Source of the DNA: Leptospira tipperaryensis
GTDB taxonomy: Bacteria > Spirochaetota > Leptospiria > Leptospirales > Leptospiraceae
NCBI RefSeq assembly: GCF_001729245.1
Contig: NZ_CP015217.1
Span: 186,001 to 250,000 of the forward strand
Direction of reading: 5' to 3'
DNA length: 64,000 bases
Shown: positions 15,311 to 25,023 of the stretch, piece by piece
Layout of the letters: each line of letters begins with the position of its first letter
Numbering within the stretch: position 1 is the stretch's first letter
The notes under the pieces: model-generated
What the model was told of the DNA's origin: nothing
What the model saw: only the letters and a program-made list of their open reading frames with translations
Databases searched by the model: none
Program-made: the position numbers and the translations under genes

Positions 15311-16838
15311 GTTATCAGGAATAGAATTCCCGAGCGTAGGTAAGAGAGTTTTTCCGGAAGATTGGAAAAAAGAACAAGAATCTAAATCACAAGAAATCAT
15401 CAACCGTGATTTGGATGCGTTTGGGGCTGGTGTAGATATCGGCGGAGCGATTGCAGTTGGAGCGACTTCAAATCGAGTAGATCTAACCGATACTCTGATC
15501 GCATATGATGAAAATGGAAAACGAATCGAGATTCCCCCTACCGCTGGAATATTAGTACCTTTGAATGCAGTTTCCACAATCGTAGCTCGTCATAAGTTTC
15601 AAGAAACGGAAACAAACAATCCTTCGAATCTACCGGATGACGGCCCGATTGTCTGGAGAGATAATTCTTTTGAAATTATTGCGAGGCAAGGTTCATTGAT
15701 CGTAGGCGATGTTCCGCTTCGATCGGTTTCTACAAATTCTTCCGGAGTAGTTACTCTCGGAACTGATTTGAGATTCTTTCGCGGTCTCAAAGGCCACCGT
15801 ATTCAAGACAATGAAATTACCGAAGCCAAACAAGCGAACTCGGTTAAGACCGGCTTGGTTACGGACCTTCATTCGGATATTATTGCGGGAGTCAATCCTG
15901 ATATAAACAATCCGTTGAAGTTTGTAAAAGCGATTAATCAGGTTTACCTTTTCTTTAAGAATTTTACGGATTCTATTTTCAAACAAGAACGAAAGTTCTT
16001 AGGCGAGATGTTTTGGATGGATGATTTGAGAGCTCCATCCACAGATTTTCCTGCGTTTTGTTTGGCTTCTCCGGATCAGTTGATCAATGCGAGTGGAACC
16101 GGCGGAATGCCTGATTTAGTAAACTACTGGCTAAACAAACCATTCCGTTACGATCCTCTTGGAACCAACGTAACGGACTTTGACGCGATCAGCTATACAA
16201 TCGCGAGTAACGTTCTTACTGTTACTTTTGCAAATACGACCGCGTGTCAAAAGATGATCGAGGCACTGGCGGAAGATAACCTTGTCCACGGCTCTTTTAC
16301 TAATTGGATGACAGGAACTCTTTTGCAAACTATCGGTAGTGTTTCAGCAAACACAACTCTTGCTATTTCCGGGATTTCAACCGGGAGTAGAACGATGAGT
16401 TTTACTTGCGTTGCTTCAAATTCGAGCGGCTCCTTATCCGGTGTTAAGCTGAGATTCTATAAACATCGTCTTCCGGACGCGATCCCAGGAATCACTGTGA
16501 CCAATCAAGTCAGACACTTTGCGATGCAAGGAAGAGGTTTTGTTTCGGTGATGGATTCGGACGGTGAATGGATTGGTGGCTTAAGAAGAAGGGATCGATT
16601 TCAAGGGCACGGACACGAGCTTTGGGGTGAGATAGGAAGTGCAAATGGGACTTCAACAGTCCACTTCAATACTTCGTCTGCAAATACAGCAAGATTATTT
16701 TCAGGCGGTGGCGCAACTGGTCAGCCTGTAAGGACTGCTAATACGGATGGAACTAATGGAGCAACACGCATTGGAAAAACTACCGACGCCCGTGGACTTT
16801 CAGCTTTTCCTTATGTGTTTGTCAGAACTGTCCTATAA
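15303..16838 (+). CDS. Tail fibre/receptor-binding protein 2
   Basis: 511 residues from ATG 15303, with AAGGAG upstream. Paralogue of fibre 1: near-identical from about QERKFLGEMFWMDDLR to the TVTFANTTACQKMI region, more diverged before and after, and with a different tip after RRRDRFQGH (LWGEIGSANGTSTVHFNTSS and on). The last residues TTDARGLSAFPYVFVRTVL return to similarity. The pair could give two receptor specificities. Confidence 0.75.
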   Translation: MDKLSGIEFPSVGKRVFPEDWKKEQESKSQEIINRDLDAFGAGVDIGGAIAVGATSNRVDLTDTLIAYDENGKRIEIPPTAGILVPLNAVSTIVARHKFQETETNNPSNLPDDGPIVWRDNSFEIIARQGSLIVGDVPLRSVSTNSSGVVTLGTDLRFFRGLKGHRIQDNEITEAKQANSVKTGLVTDLHSDIIAGVNPDINNPLKFVKAINQVYLFFKNFTDSIFKQERKFLGEMFWMDDLRAPSTDFPAFCLASPDQLINASGTGGMPDLVNYWLNKPFRYDPLGTNVTDFDAISYTIASNVLTVTFANTTACQKMIEALAEDNLVHGSFTNWMTGTLLQTIGSVSANTTLAISGISTGSRTMSFTCVASNSSGSLSGVKLRFYKHRLPDAIPGITVTNQVRHFAMQGRGFVSVMDSDGEWIGGLRRRDRFQGHGHELWGEIGSANGTSTVHFNTSSANTARLFSGGGATGQPVRTANTDGTNGATRIGKTTDARGLSAFPYVFVRTVL

Positions 16839-16941
16839 AGTGAAACTGATTTGAGTTCAGAAGTCGCATATTTCGCTTTTCAGCGGTGCGCGTAAATATA
16901 CTTTTGTGAAAATTGAATAAATCGTTATCGGATGTTTAGCA

Positions 16942-17991
16942 ATGTATCAACAATATGGAAAACCAAGTGCTCCGCTTCTGCTGCAGAAAAAATCTTTCAT
17001 TGAAGAAAACAGTAAGCATTTAAATAACCAGCGTAATATAGCAGCCGTTTATATTCAGCAACCTATCCGCGAGAATTGCAAGAATTGCAACCATGTGTTG
17101 ATGGAAAAAAATGATTTTATAAAAGACCGAATAGCATATAAGATATGCTCAAATTGTTCCCATCTAAATGGTGCAAATGAAGATACTAATGAATTTTGCG
17201 AAACTGCATATTCAAACGATGATGGGAAAAATTACGCTGAAAATTATGATTCTGAGAATATTGAAAGTTATAATTATCGAGTTGCAAGTATATATGTCCC
17301 CAAAGTTGAATTTTTGATCACTTCACTCCGCAGCGATAATGTGGACCCTTATAAATTGGAGTTTTTGGATTTTGGAGCAGGTTCTGGATACTTCGTTAAA
17401 GCTCTGGATTCAGTAGGATTAAAGAATGTTTTTGGTACTGAAGTATCTAAGGTGCAGGTTAGTTTAGGCAATAAAATGATTGGCAGAGACGCGTTAAGGA
17501 TTCATAATTTACAGGATACAGCGGAGGCACTATCGAAAACTTCCGCAAACGTAGTGTCCATGATCGGTGTTTTAGAGCATTTACAGGACCCAAGGGGTGC
17601 GATTCGTGCAATTCAGAAGAATGATAATATTAAATATTTCTTTATTTCTGTTCCTTTATTTAGTTTGTCGGTGTATATTGAGATAATATCTAAAAACAGA
17701 TTTCATAGACAATTGCACGGCACACATACTCACTTATATACGGAAGCATCAATTGAGTATTTGGCAAAAGAATTTCAATTTGATATTATTTCACAATGGT
17801 GGTTCGGAACCGACATGGTGGATTTATACAGAAATATTTATATAGACTTAGAAGAAACTGGGGGATCAGATTCATTACGTTCACATTATCTAAGCATGAT
17901 GAAGTCTATTTTAGATGCAATGCAGCTTGAGATCGACAAAAAGCACTATTCCTCGGAAGTACATGTTCTATTTAAAAAGTGTGCCATCTAA
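16942..17991 (+). CDS. SAM-dependent methyltransferase with N-terminal zinc ribbon
   Basis: 349 residues. Two CxxC pairs (CKNC and CSNC, within residues 50-80) form a zinc-ribbon-like start, followed by a class I methyltransferase with FLDFGAGSGYFVKAL as the SAM loop, the acidic end of strand 2 in FGTEVS and MIGVLEHLQDP as motif IV-like. This order resembles the sugar or lipid methyltransferases with a zinc-binding N-terminal domain. The gene is more AT-rich than the tail genes, has no good ribosome site and lies at the island edge, so it looks like cargo. Substrate unknown; surface glycan modification is one possibility. Confidence 0.65.
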   Translation: MYQQYGKPSAPLLLQKKSFIEENSKHLNNQRNIAAVYIQQPIRENCKNCNHVLMEKNDFIKDRIAYKICSNCSHLNGANEDTNEFCETAYSNDDGKNYAENYDSENIESYNYRVASIYVPKVEFLITSLRSDNVDPYKLEFLDFGAGSGYFVKALDSVGLKNVFGTEVSKVQVSLGNKMIGRDALRIHNLQDTAEALSKTSANVVSMIGVLEHLQDPRGAIRAIQKNDNIKYFFISVPLFSLSVYIEIISKNRFHRQLHGTHTHLYTEASIEYLAKEFQFDIISQWWFGTDMVDLYRNIYIDLEETGGSDSLRSHYLSMMKSILDAMQLEIDKKHYSSEVHVLFKKCAI

Positions 17992-18022
17992 TAAGCTCCA
18001 AATCATAAAAACTTAAGAGATT

Positions 18023-19273
18023 GATAACTTCCTGATTTTTTCGCACATTTAAGAATGAATGAGAAGGCTCTCCTTGCCGATTGAGTTTGTAACGAGCAAA
18101 TTAAAAAAAAGAAGAACCCCCCATGAGGGCAGAAGAAGAAAAAGCGCACTTGAAAGTAATCCAAGTGAATGAGACCCAGCTCGGGGAAAGACTTGAGCGA
18201 ACTCGTAAGAGGTTCAGTGGAAGAAACCCTGAACGCTCTCTTAGATGAGGAAGCAGATAAACTCTGCAAGGCCTCGAGGTATGAAAGAAATCCGGATCGA
18301 GTAGATACAAGAGCCGGTTCATATAATAGAAACTTCGAAACAAAAGCCGGGAAAGTAAAGATAAAAGTTCCCAAACTAAGAACAATTCCGTTCGAGTCGG
18401 CGATCATTGATCGATACAAACGAAGAGAGAGTTCGGTGGAAGACGCTCTCATGGAGATGTATCTCGCCGGAGTTTCGGTTCGAAGAGTCGAGGACATCAC
18501 CGAGAGTCTCTGGGGAACCAAGGTCTCACCTTCAACGATCAGCAAACTCAATCAGAAAGTTTTTGTTCAAATTGACGAATGAAGAATCAGACCTCTCACG
18601 GATGAATATCCTTACGTTTACTTAGATGGACTTTACTTGAAGAAGTCCTGGGGTGGAGAAGTTCGCAACGTAGTGATTCTTGTAGCCATAGGAGTGAACT
18701 TAATCATCTCAGACAAATGTCTTGGATTAGTAGAATCGATTCCTTATTTCTTTCCTGAATCTCAATGGCAAAGATGCATGTCCATTTCTACAGAAATGTA
18801 TTTGAAAGGCTCCAAGAAGTTCCTTCAAAGTGATTTTGCGAATGTTGAAAGCGATTCATTCTCAAGAAGACAAAGAAGAGGCATTGAAGAAGTCTAACTT
18901 TGTTGTTGAGCGATTAATCAAAATGAAATTGAAGGAAGAGGCTAAAGTCATCTCCGATAGAATCGAGGAAACTCTCTCTTAAAGGGATTTTCTTTCGGAA
19001 CATTGGAGAAAGATCCGAACAAACAATCCTTTAGAAAGAATCATCAAAGAGATCAAGAGAGGAACAAAGGTCATAGGAGCCTTTCCTGATGGGAAGTCGC
19101 TCTCATGTTAGCTACTGCTCGTCTCAGGCATGTTGCATCCACTAAGTGGGGAACTAAAAAGTATGTTGACATGGAGAAGTTGAAAGAGTTAAAAACTTTA
19201 AAGCTCATGGCTTGATCCACTGAGGAGACCTTCTCTCAAGTTCTCATTTGTGCGAAACTTTAAGGACACTATC
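18023..19273 (+). mobile_element. Decayed IS256-family insertion sequence
   Basis: About 1.25 kb bounded by imperfect inverted repeats: the left end GATAACTTCCT and TTTTCGCACA, and the right end, read in reverse, GATAGTGTCCT and GTTTCGCACA. 17 of the 25 terminal bases match. The interior encodes a mutator-type (IS256) transposase in several broken frames. I could not identify a target duplication. It sits between the phage island and loa22. Confidence 0.75.
18123..19215 (+). pseudogene. IS256-family transposase, degraded
   Basis: Conserved transposase blocks are readable in different frames: LNALLDEEADKLCKASRYER, TKAGKVKIKVPKLR, MEMYLAGVSVRRVEDITESL, then after an in-frame stop near 18582 DGLYLKKSWGGEVRNV and IGVN, and later NPLERIIKEIKRGTKVIGAF. 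Stops and frameshifts occur near 18190, 18582, 18700, 18980 and 19107, so no active protein can be made. DDE residues around the DGLYLK block and the NPLER helix are in separate fragments. Confidence 0.8.
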
Positions 19274-19456
19274 CCTTAATCCCACTTGTGACATTCATAA
19301 TAACGTCGAAAATTTTTATTTTAAAAGAAGAAAAAGAAACTTGTATAATCTGATAAAATTTTTCAGCGTCCATGATTTCAAGATTGGGTAGAGAAATTCT
19401 AAATAAACCAAATTCAAAATATTCTAAGCTTACATTTGGTTTTCAATAACCAAAAT

Positions 19457-19487
19457 AAAAAAGGCGATGATTTCTCATCGCCCTTTT
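19457..19487 (-). terminator. Terminator of loa22
   Basis: GGCGATG (19463-19469) pairs with CATCGCC (19476-19482), 6-base loop, and the minus-strand reading continues into a run of six T. It lies 25 bases after the loa22 stop. Confidence 0.75.
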
Positions 19488-19511
19488 GAATCAGATTTCT
19501 GATGGATCGAC

Positions 19512-20099
<588 letters not shown>

Positions 20100-20147
20100 G
20101 TTTCTATCCTTCCTTAAGATCTAAGGGGTTTTGGGTTTCAATGTGTC

Positions 20148-20176
20148 ATATTAAGGCTTAGGAAGGAAAATGGAAA
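20148..20176 (-). promoter_or_regulatory. Putative sigma-70 promoter of loa22
   Basis: On the minus strand TTTCCA (20176-20171) and TAATAT (20153-20148) are separated by 17 bases and lie about 50 bases before the loa22 start. The -10 element is good and the -35 element is moderate. Confidence 0.4.
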
Positions 20177-20237
20177 CTGTTTTTTTAGAGTGCTAAAAAC
20201 GCGTGCAGTAAAAATCTGGATCCTTTCCCCCAATTCA

Positions 20238-21176
20238 ATGAACTTAGAACTAAAAGCAGAGGTCGCAGAAGAATTTTCCGGAAATCGTCTCGATCGATTT
20301 CTGAAACTCTTTTTAGGAGACGAGGTCTCCCGCGCATCCATACAAAAATGGATAGAATCGGGATATGTTCGCAATCAAGACGAAAAAATTCAGGACAAGA
20401 GTTCTCTCAAAGTAAAAGAAGGGGATCAATTTTCGATTTCAGTTCCTCCAAGACCCCCATTGAATCTGGAACCGGTTTCGATGTCCTTGCCGGTTATTTT
20501 AGAAAGAGAAGATTTTCTCATCATTCATAAACCCGCAGGAATTGCGAGTCACAGTGGACCGGGCGATCGTTCCCCAAGTCTCGTGAACGGACTTCTCTAT
20601 CACTTCAAGGATCTCTCAAAGGCCGGCGGCGAGGCGAGACCGGGAATCGTCCATCGTTTGGACAAACCAACGGAAGGATTGATTCTCATCGCAAAGAACG
20701 ATCGAGCTCACGGAAAGTTATCCGAACTCTTTCGGAAAAGAGAGATCCAGAAAAAATACTACGCTTGGGTGCAAGGCCATCCTCCGGAAGAATCGGGAAC
20801 GATCGATCTTCCGATTGCTCGACATCCTGTGGAAAGACTCAAGATGACCATTTCCCCAAAAGGGAGAAGGTCAGTGACTCATTATAAAGTTCTAAACTAC
20901 ATCAATTCCAGAACGGGACGAAAATTCAGTTTTGTAGAAGTGGGACTGGAAACGGGAAGAACTCATCAGATTCGAGTTCACTTTCAGAATCAGAGATGTC
21001 CGGTTGTGGGAGACTTATTGTATTCAAGAGCGGGAGCACAGTTCGAATCTTACGGACTTCTTTTATTGTCTTACTTCTTAAAATTTAAAGATCCGTTTAC
21101 GGGAGAATTGATCGAAGCGACTCTTCCTTTGACCGAACGATTTCTTAGATTTGAGAAGAATGCTCCGATGATCTGA
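20238..21176 (+). CDS. RluD/RluA-family rRNA pseudouridine synthase
   Basis: 312 residues from ATG 20238 ([13 protein letters not shown]); upstream in-frame starts at 20190 lie in the promoter region of the divergent loa22. An S4 RNA-binding domain ([20 protein letters not shown]) precedes the catalytic domain with the RluA motif [14 protein letters not shown], in which Asp is the catalytic residue, and [10 protein letters not shown] near the end. Converts uridines of large-subunit rRNA to pseudouridine. The 3' end overlaps the convergent amidase gene by 32 bases. Confidence 0.85.
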   Translation: MNLELKAEVAEEFSGNRLDRFLKLFLGDEVSRASIQKWIESGYVRNQDEKIQDKSSLKVKEGDQFSISVPPRPPLNLEPVSMSLPVILEREDFLIIHKPAGIASHSGPGDRSPSLVNGLLYHFKDLSKAGGEARPGIVHRLDKPTEGLILIAKNDRAHGKLSELFRKREIQKKYYAWVQGHPPEESGTIDLPIARHPVERLKMTISPKGRRSVTHYKVLNYINSRTGRKFSFVEVGLETGRTHQIRVHFQNQRCPVVGDLLYSRAGAQFESYGLLLLSYFLKFKDPFTGELIEATLPLTERFLRFEKNAPMI

Positions 21177-21987
21177 CTTGTATCGTTTTTGGATCTTTTC
21201 TATCTCGCAGGACGGGAAAGGTTTCTCTGTATTCTAAAATCGATTTCTTTTCGGCTTTGTAGAATAGAATCGTTTCCAATTCTTCCCCCGCGTCCGTAAA
21301 TTCTCCGTTAGGCGCCACCGCGAGCGAATGTCCGTTGTGATGAACACTTTTGTTGTAACCGGCTAATCCTATGCGATTGACCCCAAAAACGTAAGCCTGA
21401 TTTTCAACGGCTCTCGTCTTGAGAATCAATTCCCAGTGATGAATTCTGGGAATCGGCCAGTTTGCGTGAATCGTGAAAATATCGGTTTCTCCCGCTACTC
21501 TTCGGAAGATTTCCGGAAATCGAATGTCATAACAGATAAACGGAGTGATTCGAAAGCCGTTTAGATCGTAGCTTATAATTTCGGAACCGGAAGAATAATG
21601 TCTGTCTTCTCCACCGAAAGTAAAAGGATGTATTTTAGAATATCTTAATACAATGTTGCCGTCGGGTTTAACGACACTGACCGTGTTGAAGGGTTTTCCT
21701 TCCGGATTCTTTCGAATCCAGCCCGCGCAGATATAGGCTCCCGTTTCTTCGGCGATTTTTTTCAAAAAGGTTTCGGTCGGGCCTCCGTCGGGTTCGGCGA
21801 TTCTTTCCGAGCGCATCGTAAATCCGGTTGCAAAGGTTTCCGGAAGAAGAATCAAATCCGGTTTTTCTTCCTTCTTCTTATCCAGAGTGGAAAGAATTAG
21901 GTTTCGAACGTGATCGTAGTTTGCTTCTTGATTTTCCCAAGAAAGATCGCACTGAACAAGCGCAACGTTCAATTCTCCTGGATTCAT
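21145..21987 (-). CDS. Carbon-nitrogen hydrolase, Nit2/omega-amidase type
   Basis: 280 residues. Nitrilase-superfamily triad: Glu in [15 protein letters not shown], Lys in YSKIHPF, Cys in [15 protein letters not shown]. The ETFxTGFTM signature is typical of the YafV/omega-amidase branch, which hydrolyses alpha-ketoglutaramate from glutamine transamination and clears methionine-salvage side products. First of a minus-strand group with the dehydrogenase upstream, 16 bases away. Confidence 0.8.
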   Translation of the reverse strand: MNPGELNVALVQCDLSWENQEANYDHVRNLILSTLDKKKEEKPDLILLPETFATGFTMRSERIAEPDGGPTETFLKKIAEETGAYICAGWIRKNPEGKPFNTVSVVKPDGNIVLRYSKIHPFTFGGEDRHYSSGSEIISYDLNGFRITPFICYDIRFPEIFRRVAGETDIFTIHANWPIPRIHHWELILKTRAVENQAYVFGVNRIGLAGYNKSVHHNGHSLAVAPNGEFTDAGEELETILFYKAEKKSILEYRETFPVLRDRKDPKTIQVRSSEHSSQI

Positions 21988-22003
21988 TTTTTCACCCCTT
22001 TGG

Positions 22004-22762
22004 TCACGATTCTAAATCTCTTTCGTGTTTTCGAATGATCGGCTTTTTAGAAATTCTATGATATCTGGGTCGGATCGTAATTTCCGTAAAACCGAGATTC
22101 TCCCTTCCGTTGAGTGCAAACTCGAATGCGTTTAAAACTTCTTCGACGTAAAGAAAAGAACCCGGGTCTTCATCTTTTCCAAAATCGAGACGATCGTAAA
22201 ATTCAGTATCTACGATATCCGGATTGATACTTACTAATTTGACTCCGGATTTTCGAATCTCCTCAAACAAATTCAAACCGAAATGTCTGAGTCCGGCCTT
22301 TGTTCCGGCGTAAGCAGCGCCTCTTACGGATTCTTTGATTGCGGCGATCGAATGAATTTGAAAGATCCAACCTTCATTCTTCTTGAGATCTCTTAACAGC
22401 AATTTGGTGATTAGAATGGGGGAAACAAAATTCACGAGAAGCATTTTTTCCAATTCTTCGATCGGGATTTCTTCGTGCGGAGAAAAATTTCCAATGCCCG
22501 CGTTGTTCACAAGAATTTTCAAAGGAGGTTTTTCTCTGAGAAGACCGGAAAGTTGAGTCACTTCCTTGGTTTGAGAAAGATCCATTTGGATATGACGATA
22601 TAAGGAAGAATTCTTTAAAAGAGAAGAGTTCGGCAACGATCTTGCGATTCCTATAACTCGATATCCTTTGGAGATTAAGAATTCTGAAATCGTTTGTCCT
22701 ATTCCTTTCGAAGAACCGGTTACGATTGCGGAGAAGCCGTTCGGTTTTGAAGTTTCATTCAT
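22004..22762 (-). CDS. Short-chain dehydrogenase/reductase
   Basis: 252 residues. Classical [15 protein letters not shown] as the cofactor loop, [10 protein letters not shown], a catalytic serine in IHSIAAI and YAGTKAG as the YxxxK motif. R in IARS after strand 2 suggests NADPH. Substrate not predictable. It overlaps the upstream radical SAM gene by 4 bases, so they are co-translated. Confidence 0.8.
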   Translation of the reverse strand: MNETSKPNGFSAIVTGSSKGIGQTISEFLISKGYRVIGIARSLPNSSLLKNSSLYRHIQMDLSQTKEVTQLSGLLREKPPLKILVNNAGIGNFSPHEEIPIEELEKMLLVNFVSPILITKLLLRDLKKNEGWIFQIHSIAAIKESVRGAAYAGTKAGLRHFGLNLFEEIRKSGVKLVSINPDIVDTEFYDRLDFGKDEDPGSFLYVEEVLNAFEFALNGRENLGFTEITIRPRYHRISKKPIIRKHERDLES

Positions 22763-23796
22763 TTGGATTCCATCTCGCTCGCAACCAACCTATGAATTTT
22801 TTCTTTGGAAACAAATCGAACCAATTCTTTTTCAACTTCTGCAAACATTTCTTTTTCTAATTCTTCCGGATAAGATTTGATCGAATCGTGAGTTTCCATA
22901 GGCAAATAATATAAATAAGAATCCGGTCTTCGTTTTTTAGAATTCTTAAAATAATCCGAATTCATTCGAAAAACTCCTAGGCTGATTTCTCTCAATTGGT
23001 TTCCGTCGATCTGATTAAATATCTCCTGAACAAATTCGGAATAAACTTTTTTCCAATCCGGAATCCCCAGAATCGGATCCAAACAAAGACGAACTTGCCA
23101 ACCCGCATCCAGGGCTTCTTTGATGTTTTTTAATCTCGAGGAAAGCCTCGGAGTCAACGGTTCGTGTTCGGCTATTACGGACTCCGGAGAAATGGTCCAC
23201 GCGAGAATGATATTTTGAGTCGGTTTCAATTGAGAGATCGATTTGAAGTTCGCACTTTTGGTTCTCAATTCCACGATCAGATCCGGATTTGAATTTGCGA
23301 ATAAAATCCATTCTTTACAATATCCTAATGTATTTTCCAAGGCCAAAAGGTCGGTATCATAGGAGATGCACAGATAAAGAGGTTTGGATAATTTCAGTTG
23401 TTCCTTGGTTTCCCGAATATAATCTTCGTTGTTTACAAAGACGACCAAGTTTGCGGAAGAATACATTCCTTGGAGATAACAATACGAACAGTTGTAAAGA
23501 CAATTGAGAACCAGCGCGTTGTAATAGAAAAATTGATAACCGAAGTCGGGAGCGACGCCCGAGCCGGAATATAAAAACTGTTCCTTTCTTTTGGCCAGAA
23601 TAAGCTTGGGGCTTCGTTTTTGAGTTTGAAAACTCTGAGAAGACGGGTTGAAAACTTCTTTGTAAGAATCGATCGGGATCACGATCGATTCCGGAAACTT
23701 CGAAAGAATCTCCTTTGTCTTTGGATGATTCTTTGCGGATTCTTCCAAATAAATATGAGAAAACCGTTTAGGACTGATAAAATTGTCTGAGCGCAT
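22759..23796 (-). CDS. Spore photoproduct lyase-like radical SAM protein
   Basis: 345 residues. The cluster motif CLYNCSYCYLQG (CxxxCxxC) and the following MYSS and VNNEDYI match the SplB family, which repairs the thymine dimer spore photoproduct in spores; SplB-like proteins also exist in bacteria without spores. It also keeps CKEW and SISPESVIAEHEP-like stretches. Leptospira does not sporulate, so the substrate is probably another DNA lesion or a different radical reaction. It overlaps the nucleosidase gene by 29 bases. Confidence 0.75.
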   Translation of the reverse strand: MRSDNFISPKRFSHIYLEESAKNHPKTKEILSKFPESIVIPIDSYKEVFNPSSQSFQTQKRSPKLILAKRKEQFLYSGSGVAPDFGYQFFYYNALVLNCLYNCSYCYLQGMYSSANLVVFVNNEDYIRETKEQLKLSKPLYLCISYDTDLLALENTLGYCKEWILFANSNPDLIVELRTKSANFKSISQLKPTQNIILAWTISPESVIAEHEPLTPRLSSRLKNIKEALDAGWQVRLCLDPILGIPDWKKVYSEFVQEIFNQIDGNQLREISLGVFRMNSDYFKNSKKRRPDSYLYYLPMETHDSIKSYPEELEKEMFAEVEKELVRFVSKEKIHRLVASEMESK

Positions 23797-24634
23797 ACAA
23801 TCCTTTTTTGCCTTCTTCTCTTGTTTTCACTTTGTCTTCTTCCGGATGAAAATTTTGATTCAAGAATGTAAGTCCGTCGTTGGAAGAATTTCTGGTTTTA
23901 ATCTTATAACCTAACATACAATCTTTCAATTGAATCGTTTCCGTTTCCGATAACCGGAGGAATTCGATTAGATATTGAAGCGTTTCCAATTCTTTCTCAT
24001 CGAGAAGTATTTTTTTTTCGGGAACAATCGGAATCGTTAGAATCGAAAGAATTTCGGGAAGCGCGGTTTGAATTTTTTCCGAGACGATATCGGTAAGATC
24101 CGAACCGGAAGAGGATTCTAATTTTGTAAAATGATCCGAAACCGTTTTGACGATCCGGATTTTATCGGATGTAAAAAATTTTTTCGAGGCTTGGAAAAAA
24201 CCGAACGCCTCCATGTCGACTAACGTGTTTTTGTGATCGGAAGATTCTTTTTCGAAAACCGGTCTGTCTACGGTTACAAGAGTCGATTCTTTCAGAGGGG
24301 ATTTGAAAAGAAGATCAGGATAAACGTTTTTTCCAGAACCCCAGTCCGTGACCTTGTGTATTAAAAAAGATTCTCCGATGGAAGCGTATTCTTTTGGAGA
24401 ACCGCAGATTCCGAAATTAAAGATCCAAGAAGATTCTTGAATCGTGTTTTCAAATCGGCTTAAGAGGAAAGAGGTTGCGATGGCGGAGGAAATTTTCCCG
24501 ATTCCGGAGACGGTCAACGTATAATTTTCATTTTGATAGATCGGAAACGCTGATTTTTCCCTAAGAATTTTAAGTCCTAGAAATTCTATCAAAGGTTTTG
24601 CTTCCGGGAAAAGCGCTGTGGAAATAAAAATCAT
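23768..24634 (-). CDS. Nucleoside phosphorylase-family protein (MTAN/futalosine hydrolase-like)
   Basis: 288 residues from ATG 24634 (MIFISTALFPEAK, with AGAAAG upstream); an upstream ATG at 24691 would run into the promoter of the divergent gene. Motifs of the PNP_UDP superfamily: ALFPEAKPL, VSGIGKISSAIATS, NFGICGS and VDMEAFGFFQA with the ribose-binding MEA. A C-terminal extension of about 90 residues (KELETLQYLIEFL and on) is unusual. Its overlap with the radical SAM gene suggests a joint task, for example removal of 5'-deoxyadenosine made by the SAM enzyme. Confidence 0.65.
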   Translation of the reverse strand: MIFISTALFPEAKPLIEFLGLKILREKSAFPIYQNENYTLTVSGIGKISSAIATSFLLSRFENTIQESSWIFNFGICGSPKEYASIGESFLIHKVTDWGSGKNVYPDLLFKSPLKESTLVTVDRPVFEKESSDHKNTLVDMEAFGFFQASKKFFTSDKIRIVKTVSDHFTKLESSSGSDLTDIVSEKIQTALPEILSILTIPIVPEKKILLDEKELETLQYLIEFLRLSETETIQLKDCMLGYKIKTRNSSNDGLTFLNQNFHPEEDKVKTREEGKKGLYALRQFYQS

Positions 24635-24708
24635 CTTTCTTTCTTGATACCTGGAAGCAGAATTTGGGACAAGAGAGAAATCACTTTCCAATTGGAAAAG
24701 GAGACTTT

Positions 24709-25023
24709 ATGGATCTGATCGAAAAGGTAAAAAGAGAATTTTGGCCGAAATTAAAATCCGTGGTTTCCAAGATTCCGTTTACGGAAGATCTGGTAGCGCT
24801 TTATTATTCTATGATGGATCCGGAAACTCCTCTCAGAACCAAGCTCATCATCGCCGGAGCGCTCGCCTATTTTATTTCCCCTTTGGATGCAGTTCCGGAT
24901 TTTATTCCTGGCGCGGGATTTCTGGATGACGCTGGCGTGATCGCGGCCGTACTGGCAAGTGTTCAATCCGCAATTCGTGCGGAGCATCGCGAAAGAGCGA
25001 GAAAGAAGCTGGAGATAGAATGA
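24709..25023 (+). CDS. DUF1232/YkvA-like small membrane protein
   Basis: 104 residues from ATG 24709, with AAAGGAG upstream. Contains the DUF1232 core ALAYFISPLDAVPDFIPGAG followed by LDDAGVIAAVL, two membrane helices around a conserved DxxPD turn. Function of the family is not established. Overlaps the next gene by 4 bases. Confidence 0.75.
   Translation: MDLIEKVKREFWPKLKSVVSKIPFTEDLVALYYSMMDPETPLRTKLIIAGALAYFISPLDAVPDFIPGAGFLDDAGVIAAVLASVQSAIRAEHRERARKKLEIE

Larger units (their letters stand above)
12764..16838 (+). repeat. Tandem duplication of leader, assembly-like gene and fibre gene
   Basis: Unit 1 is 12764-15031 and unit 2 is 15107-16838. Leader, assembly-like gene and fibre occur in the same order with the same 8-base overlap. 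Unit 2 has lost most of the assembly-like gene and its fibre tip is different. The near-identical DNA in the fibre middles suggests recent duplication or gene conversion. Confidence 0.7.

Noticed and set aside
18003..18551. Minus-strand open frame of 182 residues across the transposase
   Set aside because: Antisense to clear IS256 transposase sequence; its composition shows no protein family.
18012..19285. Target-site duplication of the IS256 element
   Set aside because: CTTAA occurs on both sides, but no 8-9 base direct repeat adjoins the ends.
17991..19511. Right attachment site of the phage island
   Set aside because: No tRNA or integrase is near, and the left end is outside the window, so a direct repeat cannot be tested.
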